From: Deinococcus frigens DSM 12807
GTDB taxonomy: Bacteria; Deinococcota; Deinococci; Deinococcales; Deinococcaceae
Length of the DNA stretch: 14,255 nucleotides
Assembly (NCBI RefSeq): GCF_000701425.1
Contig: NZ_JNIW01000072.1
Span: 1 to 14,255, forward strand
Direction of reading: 5' to 3'
Each line of letters opens with the position of its first letter. Positions within the stretch are counted from its first letter, which is position 1. The notes below the pieces were generated by a model. It saw only the letters and a list, made by a program, of their open reading frames with translations. It did not search any database and was not told where the DNA came from. Below, piece after piece: positions 1 through 8,836 of the stretch. Both the position numbers and the translations under genes were made by a program.

Positions 1-160
<160 letters not shown>

Positions 161-301
161 TTTCCTTCTGATTCTCAATGCGCGACTTCAATCCGCCCAG
201 TCCGAAGACGGGTTGAATTGAGGTCAACGCAGGTTATTTCGCGTCTCTCTCGCTCTTTCACGCTCGGTTGTCATGCGTCCCGCCTCCGTGGAGGCTCAGA
301 A
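161..301 (-). other. 23S rRNA transcribed leader with two stem-loops
   Basis: About 135 nt lie between the predicted start of transcription (near 295) and the mature 23S end. Two inverted repeats are visible. One is a perfect 6-bp stem GCCTCC/GGAGGC at 282-295, which on the minus strand would be the very first nucleotides of the transcript. The other is an 8-bp stem with one mismatch (TTCAA.CCG with CGG.TTGAA) at 187-217. These may belong to pre-rRNA processing or antitermination signals. The partner strand of the usual 23S processing stem lies outside the window, so this cannot be settled here. Confidence 0.5.
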
Positions 302-330
302 AAGATACAGGGACTTCCTCAAACTGTCAA
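302..330 (-). promoter_or_regulatory. Sigma-70-type promoter of the 23S rRNA gene
   Basis: On the minus strand a perfect -35 box TTGACA (330-325) is followed by a 17-bp spacer and a -10 box TATCTT (307-302). Transcription should start near 295. The box lies only 22 bp after the luxS stop codon, so any UP element would fall inside the end of luxS. The consensus -35, ideal spacing and position upstream of a 23S gene make this the best promoter in the window. Confidence 0.85.
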
Positions 331-352
331 CCCCCCCTCGTGTTCGCCGCCT

Positions 353-832
353 TCAAGAGCGGTCCAGTAGGACAGTCTGCTGCACCTTCAAACCTCCATC
401 CAGTGCGTCCTGAGCATGTTGACGGGCGGCCTGAAGATCATGGTCACGGAAATTGCCGCACTCCAGTTCGCTGACGCCGGGGATGGGCCGGTCATGCGCG
501 GCGGTGTCACGCAGGGCGGACTCGAAAGCTCTGAGGACGACCGGCTCGTCGGGTTCGCCAATGACGGCCATGTACATGCCGGTGCGGCAGCCCATCGGCG
601 ACACGTCCACAATGTCGTCCAGATGATCGCGCAGATATCCGGCCAGCAGGTGTTCGAGGGTGTGGATGGCGGCGGGTTCGATGGCCCCAGAGTTGGGCTG
701 GAGCAGGCGCAAGTCATACTTGCTGATGCTGTCTCCGCGCGGGGTGGTCTTGACCCCGGCCAGCCGCACGTAGGGAGCCTTGACTTTGGTGTGGTCCAGA
801 TCAAAAGATTCAACATTTGCCATAGCGCCCAT
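353..832 (-). CDS. luxS: S-ribosylhomocysteine lyase LuxS
   Basis: LuxS cleaves S-ribosylhomocysteine to homocysteine and DPD, the precursor of autoinducer-2, in the cytoplasmic activated methyl cycle. With the start at 832 the protein has 159 residues, the usual family size. The iron-binding HTLEH motif sits at residues 57-61, the catalytic-cysteine motif MGCRTG has Cys82, and the third metal ligand is Cys125 in ELECGN. The sequence [18 protein letters not shown] near the N-terminus is typical of the family. Start choice: ATG at 832 gives [10 protein letters not shown], matching the Deinococcus N-terminus as remembered; ATG at 823 is equally possible, and neither has a clear Shine-Dalgarno. 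An in-frame GTG at 910 would add a basic tail absent from the family. It is divergent from lspA, and no terminator separates it from the 23S promoter downstream. Confidence 0.95.
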   Translation of the reverse strand: MGAMANVESFDLDHTKVKAPYVRLAGVKTTPRGDSISKYDLRLLQPNSGAIEPAAIHTLEHLLAGYLRDHLDDIVDVSPMGCRTGMYMAVIGEPDEPVVLRAFESALRDTAAHDRPIPGVSELECGNFRDHDLQAARQHAQDALDGGLKVQQTVLLDRS

Positions 833-914
833 TGTGCCGCGCCGTTCAGTCTCAGAAGGTGGCCAGAAGATCAAGCCCGCCCGCCGCCGCCTCTCCTTCC
901 TGGGCGGCACTCCA

Positions 915-930
915 TATACTGCGCGGCGTG
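915..930 (+). promoter_or_regulatory. Leaderless-type -10 box of lspA
   Basis: TATACT at 915-920 is followed by 7 bases and the GTG start codon at 928. No Shine-Dalgarno lies between. This matches the Deinococcus arrangement in which transcription begins at the first base of the start codon. No convincing -35 box is seen 17-18 bp upstream. Confidence 0.6.
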
Positions 931-1449
931 CCGACGTTGACTGACCGTATCTCGCGCTCCTCTTTCTGGCTGCCGCTGCTGATTGCCGCCGTGCTGATCG
1001 TCGCGGATCAGGCGCTCAAATCGTGGGCGCTGGCGAACCTTCAGGTAGAGACACCTGCCCGTATTCTCATCCCCAATTTACTGGAATGGCAGTTGATCTT
1101 CAACACCGGCGCGGCTTGGAGCATGTTCAGCGGCAGCGCGGCTCCGCTGGCCCTGGGCCGCCTGCTGGTGGGCCTCGGCATTTTGGTGTACCTGTTTGTG
1201 CGCCCGCAGCACCGCTTTCTGAGTGTAGTCCTCGCCATGATCGCGGCAGGGGCCATCGGCAACGCCATCGACGGGCTGCGCCTCGGCAAGGTCACCGACA
1301 TGATCCACGCGCCGCCGCTGAGCTTCATCACTCGCGCCATCGGGCAGGGAGATTTTCCAATCTTCAACATCGCCGACAGTTGTGTGGTGGTGGGAACCAT
1401 CGCCCTGCTGATCGGCAGCTTCGTGATGGACCGCAAGCCGAAGACCTAG
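928..1449 (+). CDS. lspA: Lipoprotein signal peptidase (signal peptidase II)
   Basis: LspA is an inner-membrane aspartyl protease that removes the signal peptide of diacylglyceryl-modified prolipoproteins. With GTG at 928 the protein has 173 residues, close to the usual 160-170. The family signatures are present in order: VADQALKSW at the end of the first membrane helix, [12 protein letters not shown] at about residues 58-69, [17 protein letters not shown] holding catalytic Asp124, and [11 protein letters not shown] holding catalytic Asp150. Four hydrophobic helices are apparent. The common GNxxDR is GNAIDG here, a modest departure. The start is chosen from the TATACT box 7 bases upstream; a TTG at 937 is an alternative. 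Longer in-frame starts back to 832 would run over the luxS start region with an arginine- and proline-rich tail, so they are rejected. Confidence 0.95.
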   Translation: MPTLTDRISRSSFWLPLLIAAVLIVADQALKSWALANLQVETPARILIPNLLEWQLIFNTGAAWSMFSGSAAPLALGRLLVGLGILVYLFVRPQHRFLSVVLAMIAAGAIGNAIDGLRLGKVTDMIHAPPLSFITRAIGQGDFPIFNIADSCVVVGTIALLIGSFVMDRKPKT

Positions 1450-1459
1450 CTTCAAGGCC

Positions 1460-1496
1460 ACAACGAAAAGCGCCCCTTCCAGACCGGAGGGGGCGC
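1460..1496 (-). terminator. Intrinsic terminator of rpmB (possibly shared with lspA)
   Basis: A 7-bp perfect stem, GCGCCCC at 1470-1476 pairing with GGGGCGC at 1490-1496, lies between the convergent ends of lspA and rpmB. Read on the minus strand, the stem is followed by CTTTTCG, a short U-tract. The plus strand has no U-tract after it, so termination of lspA here would be weaker. Confidence 0.7.
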
Positions 1497-1514
1497 GTCA
1501 GTTGAAAGGTGGAA

Positions 1515-1730
<216 letters not shown>

Positions 1731-1744
1731 GATGGTATCTCCTT

Positions 1745-1765
1745 AAATCCGCGCCGGATTTTTTT
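1745..1765 (+). terminator. Plus-strand intrinsic terminator / rpmB leader hairpin
   Basis: AAATCCG at 1745-1751 and CGGATTT at 1755-1761 form a perfect 7-bp stem with a CGC loop. It is followed by an unbroken run of seven T (1759-1765), a textbook intrinsic terminator on the plus strand. The only plus-strand gene it could end is lspA, 300 bases upstream across rpmB. On the minus strand the same sequence is a hairpin in the rpmB 5' leader, adjoining its AAGGAG, so a role in rpmB control is also possible. Confidence 0.6.
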
Positions 1766-1892
1766 GCTGTGACCGGGGGCCTGCGCTGGGCCTCACGTAT
1801 TGCGCGCAGGGCCTGACAGCACGCCGGACAGAATCCAACAAGCCTTGCGACTGTAGCACACCCCAGCGGGTTCGGGAAAGTAGAAAATGGGG

Positions 1893-1916
1893 AGCACCTG
1901 GCGCGACGCCTCCGGC

Positions 1917-1918
<2 letters not shown>
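1893..1918 (-). terminator. Possible terminator after the dynamin-like GTPase gene
   Basis: Just past the TGA on the minus strand, GAGC/GCTC and GGCG/CGCC arms can form a stem interrupted by a 4-by-4 internal loop. It is followed by CCCATTTTCT. The stem is imperfect and the T-tract is displaced, so this is tentative; rpmB may be reached by read-through. Confidence 0.3.
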
Positions 1919-3608
<1,690 letters not shown>

Positions 3609-3611
<3 letters not shown>

Positions 3612-3623
3612 GGGGACAGGGTA
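3609..3623 (-). promoter_or_regulatory. Leaderless-type -10 box of the dynamin-like gene
   Basis: On the minus strand TACCCT (3623-3618) is followed by GTCCCC and the ATG at 3611. There is no Shine-Dalgarno. The spacing suits transcription starting at the A of the ATG. No good -35 is seen. Confidence 0.5.
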
Positions 3624-3671
3624 CGCCACCCGGCCAGGCTTGCAGAATCAGGGCACCCTAATGATCGGCGC

Positions 3672-3688
3672 GCCCCCCGGAAGGGGGC
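3672..3688. other. GC-rich stem-loop between divergent genes
   Basis: GCCCCC at 3672-3677 and GGGGGC at 3683-3688 form a perfect 6-bp stem with a 5-base loop, CGGAA. It sits in the 180-bp gap between the divergent dynamin-like gene and the pilin operon, and neither side has a U-tract. Function is unknown. The rest of this gap shows no gene. Confidence 0.35.
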
Positions 3689-3792
3689 ATCCCAATGGAT
3701 GAGCGGGCACCTGTTCAGGGGCGTCTGGGAGGTCGATTGTACGGTTTCCAACAGGCTTGAGGTGACAGGCTGGGGCCAGAGAGGTGGGTGTG

Positions 3793-4248
3793 GTGCAATC
3801 GAGCAGGCAGGGGTTCACCCTGATCGAAATTCTGGTGGTTATGGCCATCGTCGGCATTCTGACCAGTCTGGTGGCCCTGAACGTGCGCGGCCTGAACAAC
3901 GACGCCGAGGCCGCGAGTTCCATTCTCAGCGGCGCGTTCCTCCAGGCGCGGACGCAGGCCATCAGTACCAGCAGCGCCGTGCGCGTCACCCTGAAAGACG
4001 CGCGCACCCTGACCTTCGAGCGGAGTGCCCGGTGCGACGCCGCCGACTCCTGGGCCGCCGTGGGCAACGTCACGGCCACGCTGCCTGACGGGGTGAGCGT
4101 CAGCGGCAGCGGCTCACCCTGGCGCGTGTGCTTTACCAGCCGGGGCGAATTGCCCACCCTGCCGCCCGGCACGCTGCGAATCACCGACGAGCGCGGGCGC
4201 AGCCGGACGCTGACCTTTTACCTGACCGGGAGCGTGGTGGCCCAATGA
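3793..4248 (+). CDS. Type IV prepilin / GspH-like minor pseudopilin (PilA1-like)
   Basis: This is a minor pilin precursor, processed at the inner membrane by prepilin peptidase and added to a type IV pilus. A short leader MQSSRQG ends in Gly7, and cleavage before Phe8 gives mature FTLIEILVVMAIVGIL, with the invariant Glu at mature position 5. The protein has 151 residues: one N-terminal helix, then a globular part with two cysteines, probably a disulfide. The length and the first-in-cluster position fit GspH/FimT-type proteins and Thermus PilA1. Start: GTG codons occur at 3784, 3790 and 3793. GAGGTG at 3781-3786 best serves 3793 (6-base spacer) and overlaps the 3784 codon. The stop overlaps the next start as ATGA, so translation is coupled. 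Confidence 0.85.
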   Translation: MQSSRQGFTLIEILVVMAIVGILTSLVALNVRGLNNDAEAASSILSGAFLQARTQAISTSSAVRVTLKDARTLTFERSARCDAADSWAAVGNVTATLPDGVSVSGSGSPWRVCFTSRGELPTLPPGTLRITDERGRSRTLTFYLTGSVVAQ

Positions 4249-4664
4249 AATCACCCCATGCAGACTGGCAGGACCGGTTCTCTCAGGCGGGTTTTACCCT
4301 GATCGAACTGCTGGTGACCCTGCTGATCCTGGGCATCGTGATCGGGGTGATCAGTACCTCGCTGATCGCCAACACGCAGTTGAACTCCAAAACCGAAGCG
4401 CGCTCACAGGCGGTGGTGGCCGCGCAACGGGTGCTGGACGACTTGCGGACCCGTGAACCCGGCTCCTTTGTCAGACCCGAGACCAGCACGGTCTCCACAG
4501 GTGGACGCAGCTTTACCGTGAACGTCACGTTCTGCACGGCGACACCGAATTACTGCACGGACAGTGCCAAGCAGATCCGCGTGGACGTGCTTCAGGGAGA
4601 GGCCACAGTCTTTACCGCCCAGACGGTCTTCACCAGCCTCAACAGCACCCTGGGCAAGAAATGA
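4245..4664 (+). CDS. Type IV prepilin, PilV/GspI-like (PilA2-like)
   Basis: This is the second minor prepilin of the cluster. The 139-residue protein has a 16-residue leader ending in Gly16, then mature FTLIELLVTLLILGIVIGV with Glu5 present. The following RSQAVVAAQRVLDDLR segment resembles the second helix of PilV/GspI proteins. Two cysteines (FCTATPNYC) lie close together in the globular part. The start is fixed by the 4-bp ATGA overlap with the preceding gene, and its own TGA overlaps the next ATG the same way. By position it corresponds to Thermus PilA2. The exact GspI or PilV assignment would need a profile search. Confidence 0.82.
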   Translation: MKSPHADWQDRFSQAGFTLIELLVTLLILGIVIGVISTSLIANTQLNSKTEARSQAVVAAQRVLDDLRTREPGSFVRPETSTVSTGGRSFTVNVTFCTATPNYCTDSAKQIRVDVLQGEATVFTAQTVFTSLNSTLGKK

Positions 4665-5614
4665 GGCCGGCCACGCGTACCGAGGGCTTTACCCTGATCG
4701 AACTGCTGGTGGGCATGGTGCTGCTGGCGATCATTCTGGGCGTCGTCCTGAACACCACCCTGAGCACCATGACGCTTTACCGCACGGATCAGGCACGCCT
4801 GGGGGCCAACCGCAACGCCCGCAGCACGCTGGACATCCTCAACAGCGACATTCAGCAGGCAGGAGAGCGGCTGGGCGAGAGTTTCCCGGCCATCACGGTG
4901 ACGAAAGACGCTGCCGGCAACAGCGTGCTGACCCTGCGGCGCGGCCTGCTGGACGCCCCGCTGCCGGTCTGCGCGCCGCTGCCCAACGCGGACGGCATCT
5001 ACGTGACGGCCAACGGTACGGTGGCCAGCCCCTTTCCAGCCGGAATCAGCGCCCTGCCCGACAGTTGCGGAACCTCCGCGCAGGATCTGAGCGCCTGGCG
5101 AAGTCAGATTTCGAGCGGGGTCACCTCGGGCTACCTCTATGACGTGACCGGCAATGTGGGCAGTTCCCTTCGGCTCAGCGGCACCGAGACCCAGGCCGCC
5201 GCCCCAGGACGTCAGACCGTGAAATACAGCGGCACCGTCGGCGCGTACAATCCTCGCAAAACCACGGCCTCGGATCGGGGCCGCGACATCCGCCTATACC
5301 TGCTGGAAGGCCGCCGCTACGGGGTGACGGCGGGCAACCTGACGCTCTCGGTCAACGACGCACCGGCGCAGGACGCCACGCCGCGCGTGCTGGCCTTCAG
5401 GGTGGTGCCCTACTTGAGGGGCAAGATCGGCTCGCCCGTCCCTGCGGCCCTGCCCTTCCCACCCGCCCCGGTGGTGGGGACCGAGACGCCCACCTGGAAG
5501 GACCTGGCCTACCTGGACGTGACCCTGAGCGTCCAGCAGGGCCAGGGCCGCAACACCGTCCAGCGGACCTTCACCGAACGCCTGACCCCCCGCAATGCCA
5601 ACAGCAGCGAATAG
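4661..5614 (+). CDS. Type IV prepilin, PilW/GspJ-like (PilA3-like)
   Basis: This is the third and largest of the simple prepilins at 317 residues, in keeping with PilW/GspJ proteins. The leader MRPATRTEG is cleaved before Phe10, giving FTLIELLVGMVLLAIILGVV with Glu5. The segment RNARSTLDILNSDIQQAGERL after the helix is typical of PilW-type proteins. The long globular region ends in a strand-rich part with FTERLTPRNANSSE at the C-terminus. The start overlaps the previous stop (ATGA at 4661). The following gene begins within 31 bases and has a Shine-Dalgarno just past this stop. By order it matches Thermus PilA3. Confidence 0.83.
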   Translation: MRPATRTEGFTLIELLVGMVLLAIILGVVLNTTLSTMTLYRTDQARLGANRNARSTLDILNSDIQQAGERLGESFPAITVTKDAAGNSVLTLRRGLLDAPLPVCAPLPNADGIYVTANGTVASPFPAGISALPDSCGTSAQDLSAWRSQISSGVTSGYLYDVTGNVGSSLRLSGTETQAAAPGRQTVKYSGTVGAYNPRKTTASDRGRDIRLYLLEGRRYGVTAGNLTLSVNDAPAQDATPRVLAFRVVPYLRGKIGSPVPAALPFPPAPVVGTETPTWKDLAYLDVTLSVQQGQGRNTVQRTFTERLTPRNANSSE

Positions 5615-5617
5615 AGC

Positions 5618-5648
5618 AAGGAGCCACGCCATGAAGTTCACGCCATGA
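5618..5648 (+). other. 14-bp tandem duplication creating a 5-codon upstream ORF
   Basis: CACGCCATGAAGT occurs at 5625-5637 and again at 5639-5651, a tandem repeat of period 14. The only good Shine-Dalgarno, AAGGAG at 5618-5623, is spaced 7 bases from the first ATG (5631). That ATG opens a five-codon frame, MKFTP, whose TGA (5646-5648) overlaps the ATG of the next gene (5645-5647). The main gene would then be translated mostly by re-initiation. Confidence 0.75.
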
Positions 5649-7480
5649 AGTCCACAGCCAAACGCACCGAGGGCATCGCGCTGGTCACGGCCCTGATCTT
5701 TATGGCCATGCTGCTGACCGTGCTGACCGCCTACCTGACCATGAGCACCACCGAAGCCCGCACGTCGCGCGCCAGCAGCAACAGCGTGGAAGGCTTTTAC
5801 GCTGCCGAGGGCGGCCTGAACCTGCGCGCCGAACTGGTGCGCACCCGCTTCAAGGGCTACCGGCGGCCAGAGGGGGTCAGCCCCAGCAGTTCGGGTGGAG
5901 CCGTGCCCTGCACGCCCGGCAATATGGGCAGCGGCGACATGGCCTGCCTCGAATACACCATCGGTGGCCGCAAGGTCATGACCTATACCCAGGTGCTGAA
6001 CGGCGGCGTTCCCAGCATCGGTGTGGTCGAACCCGGCGACACCTACACCGGCATGAACTACCAGCAGTACGAATACGCCGTGCAAAGCGTGGCCACCAAC
6101 GCCAGTGGGGAGCGCGAGACCACCCTGGAAATGAAGTTCCAGTCCCGGCTGGTGCCCCTGTTTCAGTTCGCAGCGTTTTACAACAAGGATCTGGAGATCC
6201 ACCCTGGACCCGCCATGACCCTGGGCGGACGGGTCCACACCAACGCCAATCTCTACCTGAACGCCAACGCAACCCTGGATATTGCCGGAAAAACCACCGC
6301 TGTTGGCGACATCTACCGCAGCGGCAAGGACGGACGCGGCTGCTCCGGAGCCGTACGTTTTAGCACCGTCACCATGCCCTGCTACGCGGGCGGCGGCACA
6401 GGCATCAAGCTGCCGCCCGGCGAACTGACGCGCTTTGGCGGCAATGTGCTGTCGGGCCAGAACCTGCTGACGGTGCCGCCCATGAGCAGCCTCGCCCCCG
6501 ATCCCACCGGGGCCAACGAAAGCGAGCTGTGGTTACAGGCCGATGTCCGGGTGGTGGCGAAAAAGTTATCCGCAGGCGGTTTTGAATTTAACGTCGTGAA
6601 CGCCGATAACTCGCTGAACGGCAGCGCGACAGCCGCCCTGAACAACTGCACGCCTGGCAATCCCCCCGTGAGCCTGAGTACAGACTTCTGGGACGCCCGT
6701 GAAGCTAAGTTCCTGACCCTGATCGAGGTTGATCAGACCAGCCTGATGAAATGTATCCAGAACAAGGGCTTGTTCACCAATACCGACGGGAACGTGCTCA
6801 GGGCAGATGACACCTCGGGTGGGGGGATGGCCTGGCATTTCAGCTTCGACGACGGCAATCCGAATACCAACGCCCTGATTGCCAGCGCCGCGACAATCAC
6901 CAATTACGGCGTAAAGATTCGCAACGCCGCCCGACTGGGGCCGACATCGGCAGCGGTTGACCTGACCGGTTTGACCATCACCACCAACCAGCAGCTTTAT
7001 GTCCAGGGCGACTACAACACCGACAACAAGAAACCCGCCGCCCTGATTGCGGACGCCATCAATGTCCTCAGCAATAACGTCACCACGAATATTCCTGAAG
7101 ATGCACCGGCCAGTTTGAAAGATGACGAGAGGACGGCATGGATCAGGAGTGGACCACGGGCATCAGAAACCACAGTTAATGCAGCTTTCCTCTCTGGAAT
7201 TGACGAGACGACAGCTCCTACCCTAAGTGAGTACAACGGTGGCTTACAAAACTATCCTCGGTTCCACGAAAATTGGAACAACATCTTCATGAGATATAGA
7301 GGGAGTTTCGTCAGCCTGGGCAACAGTATTCATGTCAAGGGAAAGCAGCGCGAGACACGGTATTCTGCTCCCCAGCGCGACTGGAACTTTGATACCGATT
7401 TCAACGACGCCAATAAACTGCCGCCCCTGACCCCCCGCTTCGTCTACCTGCGCCAGTTGCTCTTTGCCCGGACCTGGTAA
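5645..7480 (+). CDS. ComZ-like / PilX-type large prepilin-like protein of the competence pilus
   Basis: This 611-residue protein begins like a PilX-type pilin: a basic start MKSTAKRTEG, then IALVTALIFMAMLLTVLTAYL as membrane helix, and a downstream VEGFYAAEGGLNLRAEL, the YAAE-G-L pattern common in PilX-like proteins. Mature position 5 is not Glu. The rest is a long secreted domain with HTNANLYLNAN and similar segments, likely of the DUF4900 kind. Coming after three prepilins, it matches Thermus ComZ, which sits at the pilus tip and binds DNA. This is inferred from order, size and N-terminus, not from alignment. Start at 5645 is the first ATG in frame; its ribosome binding site is displaced by a duplication. 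The last third (about 7100-7400) is visibly less GC-rich and uses AGA and ATA codons. Confidence 0.72.
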   Translation: MKSTAKRTEGIALVTALIFMAMLLTVLTAYLTMSTTEARTSRASSNSVEGFYAAEGGLNLRAELVRTRFKGYRRPEGVSPSSSGGAVPCTPGNMGSGDMACLEYTIGGRKVMTYTQVLNGGVPSIGVVEPGDTYTGMNYQQYEYAVQSVATNASGERETTLEMKFQSRLVPLFQFAAFYNKDLEIHPGPAMTLGGRVHTNANLYLNANATLDIAGKTTAVGDIYRSGKDGRGCSGAVRFSTVTMPCYAGGGTGIKLPPGELTRFGGNVLSGQNLLTVPPMSSLAPDPTGANESELWLQADVRVVAKKLSAGGFEFNVVNADNSLNGSATAALNNCTPGNPPVSLSTDFWDAREAKFLTLIEVDQTSLMKCIQNKGLFTNTDGNVLRADDTSGGGMAWHFSFDDGNPNTNALIASAATITNYGVKIRNAARLGPTSAAVDLTGLTITTNQQLYVQGDYNTDNKKPAALIADAINVLSNNVTTNIPEDAPASLKDDERTAWIRSGPRASETTVNAAFLSGIDETTAPTLSEYNGGLQNYPRFHENWNNIFMRYRGSFVSLGNSIHVKGKQRETRYSAPQRDWNFDTDFNDANKLPPLTPRFVYLRQLLFARTW

Positions 7481-7518
7481 GCCTTCAAACCCTGCACGCG
7501 TCGGCTCAGGCGATTCGG

Positions 7519-7541
7519 GCTGGCGCATTCCTTTTGCCAGC
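7519..7541. terminator. Weak hairpin between convergent comZ-like gene and ruvX
   Basis: GCTGGC at 7519-7524 and GCCAGC at 7536-7541 form a 6-bp stem with an 11-base loop. It lies in the 68-bp gap between two convergent genes, where a shared terminator is expected. No U-tract follows on either strand, so termination strength is doubtful. Confidence 0.3.
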
Positions 7542-7548
7542 ACCGCGT

Positions 7549-7965
7549 TCAGTCGGAATCTGGGCGGCCCATCAGGTACAGCTCCAGAATCTGCACCGCC
7601 GCCGCCTCGTCCTCGTCGGCAGCGCCCAGTTCGCGGGCGCGGCGGGTGGTGAAACGCTCGTCCTGGTAGGCCACCGCGTAGCCCTGTTCGGTCAGAATCC
7701 TGCCGAAGGCGCGGATGCGGTCCGCCGAGGGACTGTGCGCGCCGTCGGTCCGCAGCGGCAGCCCCAGCAGCAGCAATGTCGCGCCCGTCTCCCTGACCTT
7801 GAGACGCAGGGCCTTGAGGTCCAGCGGCAGGCGTTTGCGGTCCAGGCTGCCGCGCCCAAAGGCCAGCCGCCCGGTGTTCACCGCAAATCCTATGCGCGAT
7901 TTGCTCACGTCCAGCGCGAGGACGGTGGGGGGACCGTCGGGGGTAGGGAGCCGTTCTTCAGTCAT
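7549..7965 (-). CDS. ruvX: Putative pre-16S rRNA nuclease / Holliday junction resolvase-like (YqgF/RuvX)
   Basis: This is an RNase H-fold nuclease of the YqgF family, shown in E. coli to act in maturing the 16S rRNA 5' end and also named RuvX for its likeness to resolvases. The 138-residue length is normal. Family motifs are visible: LALDVSKSRIGFAV with Asp19, LLLGLPLRTDG at 65-75, the DERFTT motif at 102-107, and DEDEAAAVQILELYL near the end carrying the last acidic residues. The usual Gly after the first catalytic Asp is replaced here (DVSKSRIG). The start at 7965 is supported by TACACT 7 bases upstream, a leaderless arrangement. It is divergent from the hydratase gene, with 50 bases between the starts. 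Confidence 0.9.
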   Translation of the reverse strand: MTEERLPTPDGPPTVLALDVSKSRIGFAVNTGRLAFGRGSLDRKRLPLDLKALRLKVRETGATLLLLGLPLRTDGAHSPSADRIRAFGRILTEQGYAVAYQDERFTTRRARELGAADEDEAAAVQILELYLMGRPDSD

Positions 7966-8015
7966 CCACGCGAGTGTAATGAAATGGGCCAGGTGTTGAC
8001 GCTAGGCTGGGCAGC
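7966..8015. promoter_or_regulatory. Divergent leaderless promoters for ruvX and the hydratase gene
   Basis: Two TANNNT boxes face away from each other in a 50-bp gap. TACACT on the minus strand (7978-7973) ends 7 bases before the ruvX ATG, and TAGGCT on the plus strand (8003-8008) ends 7 bases before the hydratase ATG. Neither start has a Shine-Dalgarno. No clear -35 box is seen for either gene. Confidence 0.5.
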
Positions 8016-8819
8016 ATGACCCAGGACAGCGTGATCCTTTCGCAGACCCGCGCGGGCGTCTGCACCTTGACCCTGAACCGCCCGGACAAGTTGAACGCCG
8101 CCAACGACGAGCTGCTGCTGACGCTGGCCGCCGAATTGAAGAAGGCCGAGGCCGACCCTGCCGTGCGCGTGGTGGTCATCACCGGCGAGGGCCGGGGCTT
8201 TTGCGCCGGGCAGGACCTGGGCGACGTGTCGGGGCGCGGCATGACCTTTACCGAACACCTGAACGCCACCTATAACCCATTGATCCGCACCATTCGCACG
8301 CTGGACAAGCCCGTGATCAGCGCGGTCAATGGCGTGGCGGCGGGCGCGGGCGCTTCGCTGGCGCTGGCCGGGGACATCCGGTTGTGGGCGCAGTCCGCGC
8401 GGCTGATCGAGATCTTTTCCAATATCGCCCTGGTCCCCGATTCGGGCAGCACCTGGTTTCTGCCGCGCCTGGTGGGCTACAGCCGCGCCTTCGAGCTGAT
8501 GGCCCTGGCCGAACGGGTGGACGCCGACACGGCCCTAAAAATGGGCCTGTGCGAGCATGTCTTTTCAGACGAGTCGTTTGCGGACGATGTTCAAGCCTAC
8601 GCCGAGCGCCTGGCCGCCCGGCCCGCGAACGCCCTGAAACTGACCAAGCAGGCGTTGAACGGCGCGCTGACGGGCACGCTGGACCAAGCGCTGGATCAGG
8701 AAGCCGCCCTGCAACAGCTCGCCGGGGACCACTGGGAACACGGCGAGGGCGTGACGGCCTTCAAGGAGAAACGCGCACCGAATTTCGTGCGCGCCGAGGG
8801 CCAGGTTTTAAAGGGCTGA
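8016..8819 (+). CDS. Enoyl-CoA hydratase/isomerase, PaaG-like
   Basis: This is a crotonase-fold enzyme acting on CoA thioesters. The 267-residue protein has the oxyanion-hole segments GFCAGQDL (61-68) and VNGVAAGAGASLALAGDI (104-121), and PDSGSTWFLPRLVG (141-154) with Asp142 where PaaG has its catalytic aspartate. The equivalent of the second glutamate of true hydratases is not obvious. This pattern, including YNPLIRTIRTLDKPV, resembles PaaG, which isomerises the phenylacetyl-CoA epoxide to an oxepin and can also shift double bonds. No other paa genes are in the window, so a role in phenylacetate breakdown is unproven and a general fatty-acid isomerase is possible. The start at 8016 follows a TAGGCT box by 7 bases. 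It is convergent with the next gene, 17 bases apart. Confidence 0.85.
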   Translation: MTQDSVILSQTRAGVCTLTLNRPDKLNAANDELLLTLAAELKKAEADPAVRVVVITGEGRGFCAGQDLGDVSGRGMTFTEHLNATYNPLIRTIRTLDKPVISAVNGVAAGAGASLALAGDIRLWAQSARLIEIFSNIALVPDSGSTWFLPRLVGYSRAFELMALAERVDADTALKMGLCEHVFSDESFADDVQAYAERLAARPANALKLTKQALNGALTGTLDQALDQEAALQQLAGDHWEHGEGVTAFKEKRAPNFVRAEGQVLKG

Positions 8820-8836
8820 ATTTTAGAAGGAGAGGC

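Noticed and set aside
833..910. Longer luxS from GTG at 910
   Set aside because: The added residues are an arginine-rich tail not found in the family, and no well-spaced ribosome binding site serves the GTG; AGGAAGGAG lies inside the extension.
1766..1890. Possible tRNA or small RNA upstream of rpmB
   Set aside because: No T-arm consensus or cloverleaf could be drawn on either strand; only GC-rich spacer and a weak TACAGT box were seen.
5294..6238. Minus-strand frame of 314 residues across the pilin genes
   Set aside because: It lies antisense to two well-supported genes and has the His/Gly/Val/Ala-rich composition of a shadow frame.
7996..8001. TTGACG as a -35 box for the hydratase gene
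   Set aside because: It lies one base from the TAGGCT box, so spacing is wrong; a -10 at 17-18 bp would fall inside the gene.
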